This document shows, one piece after another, positions 43,564-52,180 of a stretch of DNA of 64,000 bases (the first letter of the stretch is position 1; every line of letters starts with the position of its first letter). A program made the position numbers and the translations under genes. This DNA comes from Reyranella sp. GTDB taxonomy: Bacteria > Pseudomonadota > Alphaproteobacteria > Reyranellales > Reyranellaceae. Below the pieces are notes generated by a model, which was not told the origin of the DNA, searched no databases, and worked only from the letters and a program-made list of their open reading frames with translations. Where the stretch lies: the NCBI GenBank assembly GCA_019750135.1, contig JAIEOV010000062.1, positions 95,436-159,435 on the forward strand. Direction: 5' to 3'.

Positions 43564-43730
43564 GAGTTTTTCAAGGTTTTCCTAACCCATTGTACTCATT
43601 AACGAATTGGAACCGTACCCCCCGCCTCCGGTGCTTGGAAAATGCGGAGCCGTGGCGCGCGCAGGACCGCGTCGCAGGCGACTTTTTGCTGGCCTGCGTT
43701 CGCGTTCTGTACTATACTGCGGTTATCGGT

Positions 43731-43931
43731 TCAGGCGGCGACGCCGAAGCCTGCGCGCTGGATCGCCTTGCTGATGGCGGGCACGTCGGCGCCGGCCGGC
43801 AAGCGCATCTCGCCGCTCTTGAGATCGACCGAAATGGGCGCGGTGCCCGCACCCGTGGCGGCACGCGTGACGGCCTTTACGCAGCCGTCGCAATCCATGC
43901 CGGTGACCTTGAGGATGAGTTCTTGAGCCAT
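43731..43931 (-). CDS. Heavy-metal-associated (CopZ-like) metallochaperone
   Basis: A 66-aa HMA-domain protein. The copper-binding motif GMDCDGCVKAV carries Cys14 and Cys17, and the fold length fits a complete HMA domain (about 65 aa). It likely binds Cu(I) in the cytoplasm. It is divergent from trpD and has no P-type ATPase neighbour here, unlike typical copZ. The pattern GMxCxxC is clear. Confidence 0.85.
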   Translation of the reverse strand: MAQELILKVTGMDCDGCVKAVTRAATGAGTAPISVDLKSGEMRLPAGADVPAISKAIQRAGFGVAA

Positions 43932-43990
43932 GTGATATAGCTACGCGCCCGCCGGCCCGGCCGGCAAGGGCAAATACGTGTGGGGTTTTG

Positions 43991-45028
43991 GTGAGCGGCG
44001 ACATCGACGATTTTCGCGGTCTTCTGGCCAAGGTGGGCAACGGCGAGACGCTCACCATCGGTGAAGCCGAGCGTGCCTTCGACATCATGACCTCGGGCGA
44101 CGCGACCCCGGCCCAGATGGGCGCCTTCCTGATGGGCCTAAAGGTGCGCGGCGAGACCGCCCAGGAGCTGGCCGGCGGCGCCCGGGCGCTGCGCGCCAAG
44201 ATGCAGGGCGTGAAGGCGCCGCCTGGGGCCATCGACATCGTCGGCACCGGCGGCGACCACCACGGCACCTACAACGTCTCCTCGTGCTCGGCCTTCGTGG
44301 TTGCCGGCGCCGGCGTGCCGGTGGCCAAGCACGGCAACCGCGCCTTCACCTCCAAGTCGGGGGCGGCCGACGTCCTGTCGGCGCTGGGCATCGGCCTGGA
44401 ACTGCCGATCGAGAAGCTCGAGCAGGCGCTGGTCGAGGCGCGCATCTGCTTCCTGATGGCGCCCCGCCATCACGGCGCGATGCGCAACGTGGCCGGTCCC
44501 CGTGTCGAGCTCGCCCCTTCCCGTACCATCTTCAATCTGCTGGGGCCGATGTCGAACCCGGCCTCGGTGCAGCGCCAGCTGGTCGGCGTGTTCGACCGCC
44601 GCTGGCTGAAGCCGGTGGCCGAGGCGCTGGGCCAGCTCGGACTGGAACGCGCGCTGGTCGTCCACGGCCAGGACGGCATGGACGAGCTCACGACGACGGC
44701 CAAGAGCTGGGCGGCCTCGCTCGAGGACGGCCCCAATGGCTTTATCGTGCGCGAGATCGAGATCGCACCGGAGGATGTCGGCGTGAAGCGCGCCACCATG
44801 GCCGAGCTCAAGGGCGGCGACGCCAACCACAACGCCGACGCCATCAGGGGCGTGCTGCGCGGCGACAAGAGCGCCTTCCGCGACATCGTCATCCTGAACA
44901 GCGCGGCGGCGCTGATGGTCGCCGGCAAGGCCAAGGACCTCGGCGAGGGGGCGGCCCTCGCCGCCCAGTCGATCGACTCCGGCAAAGCAGCGGCGGCGCT
45001 CGCCACCCTGCAAAGGATCTGCGCATGA
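43991..45028 (+). CDS. trpD: Anthranilate phosphoribosyltransferase
   Basis: A 345-aa enzyme joining anthranilate and PRPP in tryptophan synthesis. The PRPP-binding glycine loop GTGGDHHGTYNVSS, the KHGNRAFTSKSGAADVL segment and the C-terminal metal pair region HGQDGMDELTT are clear. The start is GTG 43991 (the TTG before it is less likely). Its stop overlaps the trpC start (ATGA at 45025), showing coupling. Confidence 0.96.
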   Translation: MSGDIDDFRGLLAKVGNGETLTIGEAERAFDIMTSGDATPAQMGAFLMGLKVRGETAQELAGGARALRAKMQGVKAPPGAIDIVGTGGDHHGTYNVSSCSAFVVAGAGVPVAKHGNRAFTSKSGAADVLSALGIGLELPIEKLEQALVEARICFLMAPRHHGAMRNVAGPRVELAPSRTIFNLLGPMSNPASVQRQLVGVFDRRWLKPVAEALGQLGLERALVVHGQDGMDELTTTAKSWAASLEDGPNGFIVREIEIAPEDVGVKRATMAELKGGDANHNADAIRGVLRGDKSAFRDIVILNSAAALMVAGKAKDLGEGAALAAQSIDSGKAAAALATLQRICA

Positions 45029-45831
45029 GCGATACGCTGACCAGGATCACCGCCGATACGGCCAAGCATGTCGCGGCCTGCAAGGCGCGCCGTCCCTTGG
45101 CCGAGGTCGAGGCTGCTGCCAAGGCGGCCGACGCGCCGCGCGGTTTTGCCCGCGCGCTCAAGGCCACGATCGCCGCGGGGCGCTACGGGCTGATCGCCGA
45201 GATCAAGAAGGCCTCGCCCAGCAAGGGCCTGATTCGGCCCGACTTCGACCCGCCGTCCCTCGCCCGCGCCTACGAACGCGGCGGCGCAACCTGCCTGTCG
45301 GTGTTGACCGACGAGCCTTACTTCCAGGGCAAGGACGAGTTCCTGGTGCAAGCGCGCGCAGCCACCGGGCTCCCGGTGCTGCGCAAGGATTTCATGATCG
45401 ACCCCTACCAGATCGTCGAGGCGCGGGCGTTGGGTGCGGACTGCGTGCTGCTGATCATGGCCTGCCTGGACGATGCGCTGGCGGCCGATCTCGCCAGGCT
45501 CGCGCATCGCTGGGGCATGGACGTGCTGGTCGAGGTGCACGACGCGGCCGAGCTCGACCGGGCGCTGCGCATCGACAGCGATCTTGTCGGCGTCAACAAC
45601 CGCAATCTCAAGACGCTCGCCGTCGATCTCGCGACGACCGAGCAGCTGGCGCCCAAGGTGCCCAAGGATCGCGTGCTGGTGGCCGAGAGCGGGTTGGGCT
45701 CGCCGGCCGACCTTTTGCGCATGTCCAGGGTCGGCGCCTCGGCCTTCCTGATCGGCGAAAGCTTCATGCGCAAGCCGGACGTCGAGGCGGCGGTGCGCGA
45801 GATCCTGATGCGTGAGGCTGCCGCGGCATGA
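45025..45831 (+). CDS. trpC: Indole-3-glycerol phosphate synthase
   Basis: A 268-aa TIM-barrel enzyme closing the indole ring from CdRP. Motifs: GLIAEIKKASPSKGLIRPDF (catalytic Lys), LSVLTDEPYFQGKDEFLV, VLRKDFMIDPYQI and VGVNNRNLKTL. It is monofunctional, without a PRAI domain. Its stop overlaps the moaC start (ATGA at 45828). Confidence 0.97.
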   Translation: MSDTLTRITADTAKHVAACKARRPLAEVEAAAKAADAPRGFARALKATIAAGRYGLIAEIKKASPSKGLIRPDFDPPSLARAYERGGATCLSVLTDEPYFQGKDEFLVQARAATGLPVLRKDFMIDPYQIVEARALGADCVLLIMACLDDALAADLARLAHRWGMDVLVEVHDAAELDRALRIDSDLVGVNNRNLKTLAVDLATTEQLAPKVPKDRVLVAESGLGSPADLLRMSRVGASAFLIGESFMRKPDVEAAVREILMREAAAA

Positions 45832-46325
45832 GCAAGAAGAAGATGCTCACCCACTTCGACGAGCGCGGCAATGCGCACATGGTCGATGTCGGCGCCAAGG
45901 ACGTCACCGAACGGGTCGCCGTGGCGCGCGCCAGCGTCCGCATGCTGCCGGCGACGCTGAAGCTGATCGCGACCAAGAAGGCCGCCAAGGGCGACGTGCT
46001 GGCGGTGGCCCAGTTGGCCGGCATCATGGCCGCAAAGAAGACGCCCGACCTGATTCCGTTGTGCCATCCGCTTGCGCTGAACTCGGTCGACGTGAAGCTC
46101 TCGCTCGACGCCAAGCGCAACGCCGTCGACATCGAGGCGACCTGCAAGCTGAAGGGCCGCACCGGCGTCGAAATGGAGGCGCTGACGGCGGCCTCGGTCG
46201 CGGCGCTCACCGTCTACGACATGTGCAAGTCGGTCGACCGCGGCATGGTGATTTCCGACGTCCGGCTCCTACATAAGTCGGGCGGCAAATCCGGAACCTA
46301 CGACTCACGCGGATGCTCACCGTAA
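45828..46325 (+). CDS. moaC: Cyclic pyranopterin monophosphate synthase accessory protein MoaC
   Basis: A 165-aa enzyme of molybdopterin synthesis that works with MoaA. Motifs: MVDVGAKDVTERVAVARA, LIPLCHPLALNSV (active-site His), GVEMEALTAASVAALTVYDM. It overlaps trpC by 4 bases and the start of moeA by 13 (46313-46325), so trpD-trpC-moaC-moeA form a coupled operon. Length fits the family. Confidence 0.97.
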   Translation: MSKKKMLTHFDERGNAHMVDVGAKDVTERVAVARASVRMLPATLKLIATKKAAKGDVLAVAQLAGIMAAKKTPDLIPLCHPLALNSVDVKLSLDAKRNAVDIEATCKLKGRTGVEMEALTAASVAALTVYDMCKSVDRGMVISDVRLLHKSGGKSGTYDSRGCSP

Positions 46326-47524
46326 AAGACGCCCACGCCCGCGTGATCGCGGCCTTCGATGCGCTGCCGGCCGAGATGGTGTCGGTGTCCGACGCGGCCG
46401 GCCGCGTGCTGGCGGTCTCGCCCGAAGCGCGCCTGACGCAGCCGCCCGCCGATCTCTCGGCCATGGACGGCTACGCCGTGCGCGCCGAGGACGTGCCGGC
46501 CGCGCCGACGACGCTCAAGCTCGTCGGCCAGGCGCCGGCCGGCGGCTCCTACGACCGCGCGCTGAAGCCCGGCGAGACGGTGCGCATCTTCACCGGCGGG
46601 CCGCTGCCCATGGGCGCCGACGCCATCGTCATCCAGGAAGACACCAAGGCTGACGGAACGGCGATCACCATCCTCGAGGCGCCGCGCATCGGCCGCCACA
46701 TCCGCAAGGCCGGGCTCGACTTCACGGCGGGCGATCGGCCGTTCGCGGTCGGCCGCACGCTGACGGCGCGCGACGTGGCGCTGGCGGCGGCCATGAACCT
46801 GCCGTGGCTGTCGGTCCACCGGAAGCCCAGGGTCGCGATCCTGTCGACGGGCGATGAGCTGGTAATGCCGGGCGAGCCGGTCGGCCGCAACCAGATCGTC
46901 TCCTCCTCCGGCATCGCCGTGGCCGCGGTGGTGCGCGCCTGGGGCGGCGACCCCACTCTGTTCGACATCGCGCGCGACGACGCCGCGCTGATCGAGAACC
47001 GGATCGCCGCCGGCGCCCAGCACGACCTTCTGATCACCCTGGGCGGCGCCTCGGTCGGCGACCACGACCTGGTCCAGGCCGCGCTCAAGGCGCAGGGCTT
47101 CGCCATGGATTTCTGGCGCATCGCCATGCGTCCGGGAAAGCCGCTGATGTTCGCCGCCAAGGATCGCGCCCGCGTGCTCGGCCTGCCGGGCAACCCGGTG
47201 TCGACCATGGTCTGCGCGCTCCTGTTCCTGAAGCCCGCGATCGACCGCATGCTGGGCCAGCCGGGCGACCTTGTGGCGACCCAGGCCGCGCGCCTTGCCG
47301 TCGACGTGAAGGTGAACGACACCCGCGAGGACTACGTCCGCTCCAAGCTTACACGCACCGCCGACGGTTTACTGGTGGAACCACATCCGGTGCAGGACAG
47401 CTCCATGCTCTCGGTGCTGGCCGCGTCGTCCGCACTGATGGTCCGGCCGGCGCACGACCCCGCGCGCAAAGCGGGAGATACGGTGCAAGTCATCGATCTT
47501 TCTGTTCTCCCAGGCTCCTACTGA
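46313..47524 (+). CDS. moeA: Molybdopterin molybdenumtransferase MoeA
   Basis: A 403-aa enzyme inserting molybdenum into molybdopterin. Motifs: DLSAMDGYAVRAED, RIFTGGPLPMGADAIVIQED, ILSTGDELV, LITLGGASVGDHDLV, GLPGNPVSTMVC. All four MoeA domains appear present. It overlaps moaC. lexA begins about 130 bases downstream with its own promoter. Confidence 0.97.
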   Translation: MLTVKDAHARVIAAFDALPAEMVSVSDAAGRVLAVSPEARLTQPPADLSAMDGYAVRAEDVPAAPTTLKLVGQAPAGGSYDRALKPGETVRIFTGGPLPMGADAIVIQEDTKADGTAITILEAPRIGRHIRKAGLDFTAGDRPFAVGRTLTARDVALAAAMNLPWLSVHRKPRVAILSTGDELVMPGEPVGRNQIVSSSGIAVAAVVRAWGGDPTLFDIARDDAALIENRIAAGAQHDLLITLGGASVGDHDLVQAALKAQGFAMDFWRIAMRPGKPLMFAAKDRARVLGLPGNPVSTMVCALLFLKPAIDRMLGQPGDLVATQAARLAVDVKVNDTREDYVRSKLTRTADGLLVEPHPVQDSSMLSVLAASSALMVRPAHDPARKAGDTVQVIDLSVLPGSY

Positions 47525-47567
47525 TCCCCTCTCAGCGCTGCGCTGTCCCCGATATCCTCGGGATAAG

Positions 47568-47596
47568 TTGACATTGCGAAAGAACTAAACTAGAAC
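47568..47596 (+). promoter_or_regulatory. lexA promoter with overlapping SOS box
   Basis: TTGACA (47568-47573) is followed after 17 bases by TAGAAC (47591-47596). The sequence GAACTAAACTAGAAC at 47582-47596 is GAAC-N7-GAAC, the alphaproteobacterial LexA box (GTTC-N7-GTTC on the other strand). It overlaps the -10 and so fits LexA autorepression. It lies 57 bases upstream of the lexA start. Confidence 0.8.
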
Positions 47597-47653
47597 ATGT
47601 GTCGGGTTTCAGGATTTGTTCCGAAATCTGGTAGGCAGTCTGGGGAGAAGACG

Positions 47654-48394
47654 GTGTTAACCCGCAAGCAAAATGAACTGCTGATGTTCATCAACAAGCG
47701 CCTCAACGACGACGGTGTGTCGCCGTCGTTCGATGAAATGAAAGAGGCGCTTCGTCTGAAATCGAAGTCGGGCATCCATCGCCTGATCACCGGTCTGGAA
47801 GAGCGCGGCTTCCTGCGTCGCCTGCCGCATCGTGCGCGGGCTCTGCAGGTTCTGAAGCTGCCCGACGCTGCGGCGATGCCTGCAGCCAACGTGACGCCGC
47901 TGCTCAGCCGGCCGGGTCTCGCCGAGAGCCGCGAAGGCTTCGTGCCGCAGATCATCCGCGGCGAGAAGGTGCCGCTGGCCGGCGCCATCCAGGTCGCCAA
48001 CGAGGCGCAGGCGCTCAGCCTCCCGCTCTACGGCCGGATCGCCGCCGGTACGCCCATCGAGGCGCTGCGCGACAACTCCACGACCGTCGACGTGCCGGTG
48101 ACGCTCCTGAGCTCGGGCGCGCACTATTGCCTGGAAGTCCAGGGCGATTCGATGGTCGAGGCCGGCATCCACAACGGCGACATCGCCATCATCAAGAGTT
48201 CCGACACCGCCGAATCGGGCGAGATCGTCGTCGCCCTGATCGACGACGCCGAGGCCACTCTGAAGCGCCTGCGCAAGAAGGGCGCCTCGATCGCGCTCGA
48301 ACCCGCCAACGCCGCCTACGAAACACGGATCTTCGGACCGGATCGGGTCAAGATCCAGGGCAAGCTGGCCGGGCTGTACCGCCGCTACAACTGA
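47654..48394 (+). CDS. lexA: LexA repressor (SOS regulator)
   Basis: A 246-aa repressor and self-cleaving protease. The N-terminal winged helix-turn-helix has MLTRKQNELLMFINKRLNDD, then SKSGIHRLITGLEERGFLRR. The cleavage site is Ala131-Gly132 (GRIAAGTPIEA). The catalytic dyad is Ser166 (QGDSMVEAGI) and Lys204 (ATLKRLRKK). The start is GTG 47654, preceded by GGGGAGAAG; the open frame to 47597 crosses the promoter. DNA damage triggers RecA-stimulated cleavage. The SOS box upstream indicates autoregulation. Confidence 0.97.
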   Translation: MLTRKQNELLMFINKRLNDDGVSPSFDEMKEALRLKSKSGIHRLITGLEERGFLRRLPHRARALQVLKLPDAAAMPAANVTPLLSRPGLAESREGFVPQIIRGEKVPLAGAIQVANEAQALSLPLYGRIAAGTPIEALRDNSTTVDVPVTLLSSGAHYCLEVQGDSMVEAGIHNGDIAIIKSSDTAESGEIVVALIDDAEATLKRLRKKGASIALEPANAAYETRIFGPDRVKIQGKLAGLYRRYN

Positions 48395-48499
48395 TTCTTC
48401 GTCAGTTGCAATCAGCATAAGGTCCTTCGGGGCAACCGGCATCGTGAAGGTGCCGTAGGAGATGAAGCCCGGCCACCCCTTCGTCGCCTACTGCTGACC

Positions 48500-50653
48500 T
48501 CAGATCCCCGGCGCCTTCACCGGCGCGGCCTGACGGCTCGGGCTGCCGGGCACCCACGGCCGGTCGCCGCGGCGGGCGTTGGCGGTCTCGCGGCGCACGC
48601 CCTGCTCGTCGAGCCACAGCGCCTGCGCCCCCTCGCGCCAGGCATCGCGGCGATCGATCACCAGCCGCGGCCCGCGGCAACGGCCCTGGGCGTCGACGGT
48701 CGAGAGGACGATGTCGGCATTGGCGCAGGCCTCGGCGAGCCGCCGGTCGTCGCTCACCAGGGCGATGCGCCACAGCCCCTTGCGCCAGCGGCAGAGGCCG
48801 GTGCGGCAGCCCAGACCGGCGGCCTCCTCGTCGGCGCTGGCGAGCCAGCGCTTGGCGCCCTCCTGGCCGCTGCGCCGCGCCCAGGTGTCGGCAACGAAGC
48901 GGTCGACGCGGGCGGAGGCGACATGGACCACGCCCTTGTCGTCGCGCAGGCCGAGCACGCGGCCGTCGTCGCTCATCAGCAGGTCGGGCGCCGGCGGCGG
49001 GCCGAGCAGCAGGCCGGTCACGACGACCGGCAGCCCGACAAAGCGCCAGCGATGGCGCCACAGGCAGAACCACAGGCCGCCGACGGTGATCAGCCACAGG
49101 CTGGCGCCCGGCATCGACGGCACCAGGGTCGCCGCATCGGGCCAGTTGCCGACGTACTTGGCGATGGCGTTCAGCCAATCGACGCCCCAGCCCATGGGCA
49201 CCAGGGCGATGCGCTCCAGCCCGAGCGGCATCAGCAGCATCGCCAGAAGCCCCCACGGCATGATCCAGAAGCCGGTGAGCGGCACGCCGAACAGGTTGGC
49301 GACGACGCCGAGCAGCGACAGGCGGTTGAAGTGGTAGGCGGCGAAGGCGCCGGTCGCGATCGAGGCGATCAGAGTGGTGGCGAGGCTGGCCGCGACGGCG
49401 GCGCCGAGCCGCCACAGCCAGCGATGGCGCGCGCGGTCCGCGCGTTCGTGCAGCCGGCGGCGCCATCCCGCAGCGGCTTCCCACGCGGCAATGAGCGCGA
49501 CCACGGCGGCGAACGACATCTGGAACGAGGCGCCGGTCAGCGATTCGGGCGCGATCGCGAGCACGATCACCGCCGACCAGGCGATCAGGCGGAGCGACAG
49601 GGCCGTGCGGTCGAGCAGGATGGCGAGCAAGGCGAAGCCCGCCATGGCGCAGGCGCGCTGGGCCGGCACGGGCGCGCCGGCGAGCGCGGTGTAGAACAGC
49701 GCCACCATCAGGGCGAGCACAGCCGCGATCTTCTTGGCGTCGATGCGCAAGGCGAGCGGCGGCACGAGCGCGATGCCGTGGCGCACCAGGCCCATCACCA
49801 GGGCGACGACGAACACGATGTGCAGGCCCGAGATCGACAGGATGTGGGCCAGGCCCGAATCGCGCATCGCCTGGGCGATGTCCTTGTCGACCGCGGTCTG
49901 CTCGCCGGCGAGCAGGGCTGCGACCACGCCGCCTTCGGGCCCGGGCAGCGCCTTCATGATGCGCTCGACGACGTCGGCTCGGAGCGCATCGATGGCGCGG
50001 ACGAAGCCGTCGGGCTTGCCGGGGGCGATCACCGCCGCCGGCGCCAGCGCATAGCCCACCGCGCCGAGTTGCTGGTACCAGGCGACGCGCTGGAAATCGA
50101 AGGCGCCGGGCGACGCCGGTCCGCCGGGCGGCGAGATGTTGGCCAGCACCAGGATGCGGTCGCCGACATGCAGCGGCGGTGCGCCCTTGCTCAGCGTCAC
50201 GCGCAGCCGCAGCGGCGTCATCTCCGGTGGCGGCACGCCGCCGCCCTTCAGCCGCACCGCCTCGAGCACGACCCGCACACCCTCAGGCAGGCGCTGGATG
50301 TCGGCGATGCGGCCCTCGACATTGACGTTGAACAGGGGCCGGCTGAGCGTCGGCGCGGCAAGGCTCGCGGTGCGCCAGGCGATCAGGCCGAAGCCCACGG
50401 CCGCGGCGACCAGCCCGATCGCCACGGCGCGCGCGAGGCTGCCGGCCGGCGCGAAGAACACCAGCACGAGGGCGACGGCGGTCAGTACCGGACCCAGCCA
50501 CAGGGCAGGTTCGCTCGGCAGCTCGAAGTAGATCGCGATGCCCAGGCCCAGCGCCACCGGCAGCCACAGCATCCAGCGGCTGCGCTCGGCATCGAGCTGG
50601 TCCAGGATCCAGGCACGTGCCCCCGCCACGCCGTCTCCCCAGTTCAGTTGCAC
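48500..50653 (-). CDS. comEC: ComEC/Rec2-family DNA uptake membrane protein
   Basis: A 717-aa polytopic protein. The N-terminal DUF4131-type domain (about residues 30-190, with the OB-fold part PLRLRVTLSKGAPPLHVGD) precedes the competence domain (GEQTAVDKDIAQAMRDSGLA, then HILSISGLHIVFVVALVMGL and PAQRACAMAGFALLAILLDR). The C-terminal part (about 550-717) is cysteine-containing but shows no HxHxDH metal-nuclease motif, so the nuclease half appears absent or degenerate. It would carry single-stranded DNA across the inner membrane. It is convergent with lexA and divergent from gltX. Confidence 0.9.
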   Translation of the reverse strand: MQLNWGDGVAGARAWILDQLDAERSRWMLWLPVALGLGIAIYFELPSEPALWLGPVLTAVALVLVFFAPAGSLARAVAIGLVAAAVGFGLIAWRTASLAAPTLSRPLFNVNVEGRIADIQRLPEGVRVVLEAVRLKGGGVPPPEMTPLRLRVTLSKGAPPLHVGDRILVLANISPPGGPASPGAFDFQRVAWYQQLGAVGYALAPAAVIAPGKPDGFVRAIDALRADVVERIMKALPGPEGGVVAALLAGEQTAVDKDIAQAMRDSGLAHILSISGLHIVFVVALVMGLVRHGIALVPPLALRIDAKKIAAVLALMVALFYTALAGAPVPAQRACAMAGFALLAILLDRTALSLRLIAWSAVIVLAIAPESLTGASFQMSFAAVVALIAAWEAAAGWRRRLHERADRARHRWLWRLGAAVAASLATTLIASIATGAFAAYHFNRLSLLGVVANLFGVPLTGFWIMPWGLLAMLLMPLGLERIALVPMGWGVDWLNAIAKYVGNWPDAATLVPSMPGASLWLITVGGLWFCLWRHRWRFVGLPVVVTGLLLGPPPAPDLLMSDDGRVLGLRDDKGVVHVASARVDRFVADTWARRSGQEGAKRWLASADEEAAGLGCRTGLCRWRKGLWRIALVSDDRRLAEACANADIVLSTVDAQGRCRGPRLVIDRRDAWREGAQALWLDEQGVRRETANARRGDRPWVPGSPSRQAAPVKAPGI

Positions 50654-50663
50654 GTTGCGTTGT

Positions 50664-50692
50664 TTGACAGTGTCCGGACGCTCGCCTACCTA
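50664..50692 (+). promoter_or_regulatory. Possible gltX promoter
   Basis: TTGACA (50664-50669) lies 80 bases before the gltX start. After 17 bases a poor -10 (TACCTA, 50687-50692) is found. It is a weak prediction based on the exact -35 match. Confidence 0.25.
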
Positions 50693-50743
50693 CGGCGCGC
50701 TTTTTCGGCCGAAATGCGGCAAAACCCGCGCGACCCCTGAACA

Positions 50744-52147
50744 ATGACCATCGTTACCCGCTTCGCCCCCTCGCCCACCGGCTTTCTCCATATCGGCGGC
50801 GCGCGGACGGCGCTCTTCAACTGGCTGTACGCCCGCCATCACGGCGGCAAGTACCTGCTGCGCATCGAGGACACCGACCGCGCGCGCTCGACGCCCGCTG
50901 CCGTCGAGGCGATCATCGACGGCCTGTCGTGGCTCGGCCTCGATTGGGACGGCGACGTCATCTACCAGTTCCCGCGCGCCGAGCGGCACGCCGAGGTCGC
51001 GCGCCAGATGCTGGCCGTGGGCAAGGCGTACTACTGCTACGCCTCGCCCCAGGAACTGCAGGAGATGCGCGACGCCCAGAAGCGCGCCGGCGTGCCGATG
51101 CGCTACGACGGCCGCTGGCGCGATCGCGATCCGAAGGACGCGCCGCCGGGCGTGGCGCCGGTCATCAGGCTGAAGGCGCCGCAGAACGGCCAGACCGTGA
51201 TCCAGGACGCCGTGCAGGGCGAGGTCAAGGTCGAGAACGCCCAACTCGACGACATGATCCTGCTGCGCGCCGACGGCACGCCGACCTACATGCACGCCGT
51301 CGTCGTCGACGACCACGACATGGGCGTCACCCACGTGATCCGCGGCGACGACCATCTCAACAATGCCTTCCGGCAGTTGCAGATCATCAAGGCCATGGGC
51401 TGGCCAGAGCCGGTCTACGCCCACATCCCGCTGATCCACGGCGCCGACGGCGCCAAGCTCAGCAAGCGCCACGGCGCGCTCGGCGTCGACGCCTATCGCG
51501 ACATGGGCTTCTTGCCGGAAGCGCTGCGCAACTACCTGCTGCGGCTGGGCTGGGGCCACGGCGACGACGAGATCATCTCGACCAAGCAGGCGATCGAATG
51601 GTTCGACCTGCCGGGTGTCGGCCGCTCGCCGTCGCGCTTCGACACGGTGAAGCTCACCAACCTGAACGCGCACTACCTGCGCGAGACGCCGGACGCCGAG
51701 CTGTTGCCGCTGGTGCTGCCGCTCATCGAGAAGGCCCTGATGCAGCCGGTCGACGCGGCCGGCCGCACGCGCGTCGAGCGCGGCATGAACGGCGTCAAGC
51801 CGCGCTCGCGCACGTTGATCGAGCTTGCCGACAACCTCGCCTTTTACGCCCGCGACGGCGCACCGCCGATCGCCGACGACAAGGCGCGCGCCCTGCTCAC
51901 GGCCGACAGCAAGGCGCTGTTGGGACGGCTCGCGGCCGCCTTCGACGGCGTCGCCGACTGGAACGAGAAGGCCCTCGAGGAGGCCGTGCGCACCTTCGCC
52001 GAGACCGAGAACGTCAAGCTGGGCCAGGTCGCCCAGCCCCTGCGCGTGGCGCTCACCGGCTCGACCGCGTCGCCCGGCATCTTCGAGGTACTGGCGATCC
52101 TGGGACCCGCCGAGGCCAAGACGAGATTGCTGGCCGCCGCCGGATAG
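50744..52147 (+). CDS. gltX: Glutamyl-tRNA synthetase
   Basis: A 467-aa class I synthetase charging tRNA-Glu (and possibly tRNA-Gln before amidotransfer). Signatures: FAPSPTGFLHIGGARTALFN (HIGH motif as HIGG) and KLSKRHGALGV (KMSKS as KLSKR). The C-terminal anticodon-binding helical domain is present. Many alphaproteobacteria have two gltX copies, so whether this is the discriminating one is not known. It lies next to comEC and gltA as in other Alphaproteobacteria. Confidence 0.97.
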   Translation: MTIVTRFAPSPTGFLHIGGARTALFNWLYARHHGGKYLLRIEDTDRARSTPAAVEAIIDGLSWLGLDWDGDVIYQFPRAERHAEVARQMLAVGKAYYCYASPQELQEMRDAQKRAGVPMRYDGRWRDRDPKDAPPGVAPVIRLKAPQNGQTVIQDAVQGEVKVENAQLDDMILLRADGTPTYMHAVVVDDHDMGVTHVIRGDDHLNNAFRQLQIIKAMGWPEPVYAHIPLIHGADGAKLSKRHGALGVDAYRDMGFLPEALRNYLLRLGWGHGDDEIISTKQAIEWFDLPGVGRSPSRFDTVKLTNLNAHYLRETPDAELLPLVLPLIEKALMQPVDAAGRTRVERGMNGVKPRSRTLIELADNLAFYARDGAPPIADDKARALLTADSKALLGRLAAAFDGVADWNEKALEEAVRTFAETENVKLGQVAQPLRVALTGSTASPGIFEVLAILGPAEAKTRLLAAAG

Positions 52148-52180
52148 AATCGGGCCCGGCGCCCTCGCCACAATCCGGCA

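Noticed and set aside
48395..48499. Possible coding remnant between lexA and comEC
   Set aside because: One minus-strand frame gives a protein-like stretch but is only about 30 codons long, without start or ribosome-binding site; not enough to call.
48923..50740. Long plus-strand open frame opposite comEC
   Set aside because: Arg/Gln/His-rich with no motif, whereas the minus frame has full ComEC motifs.
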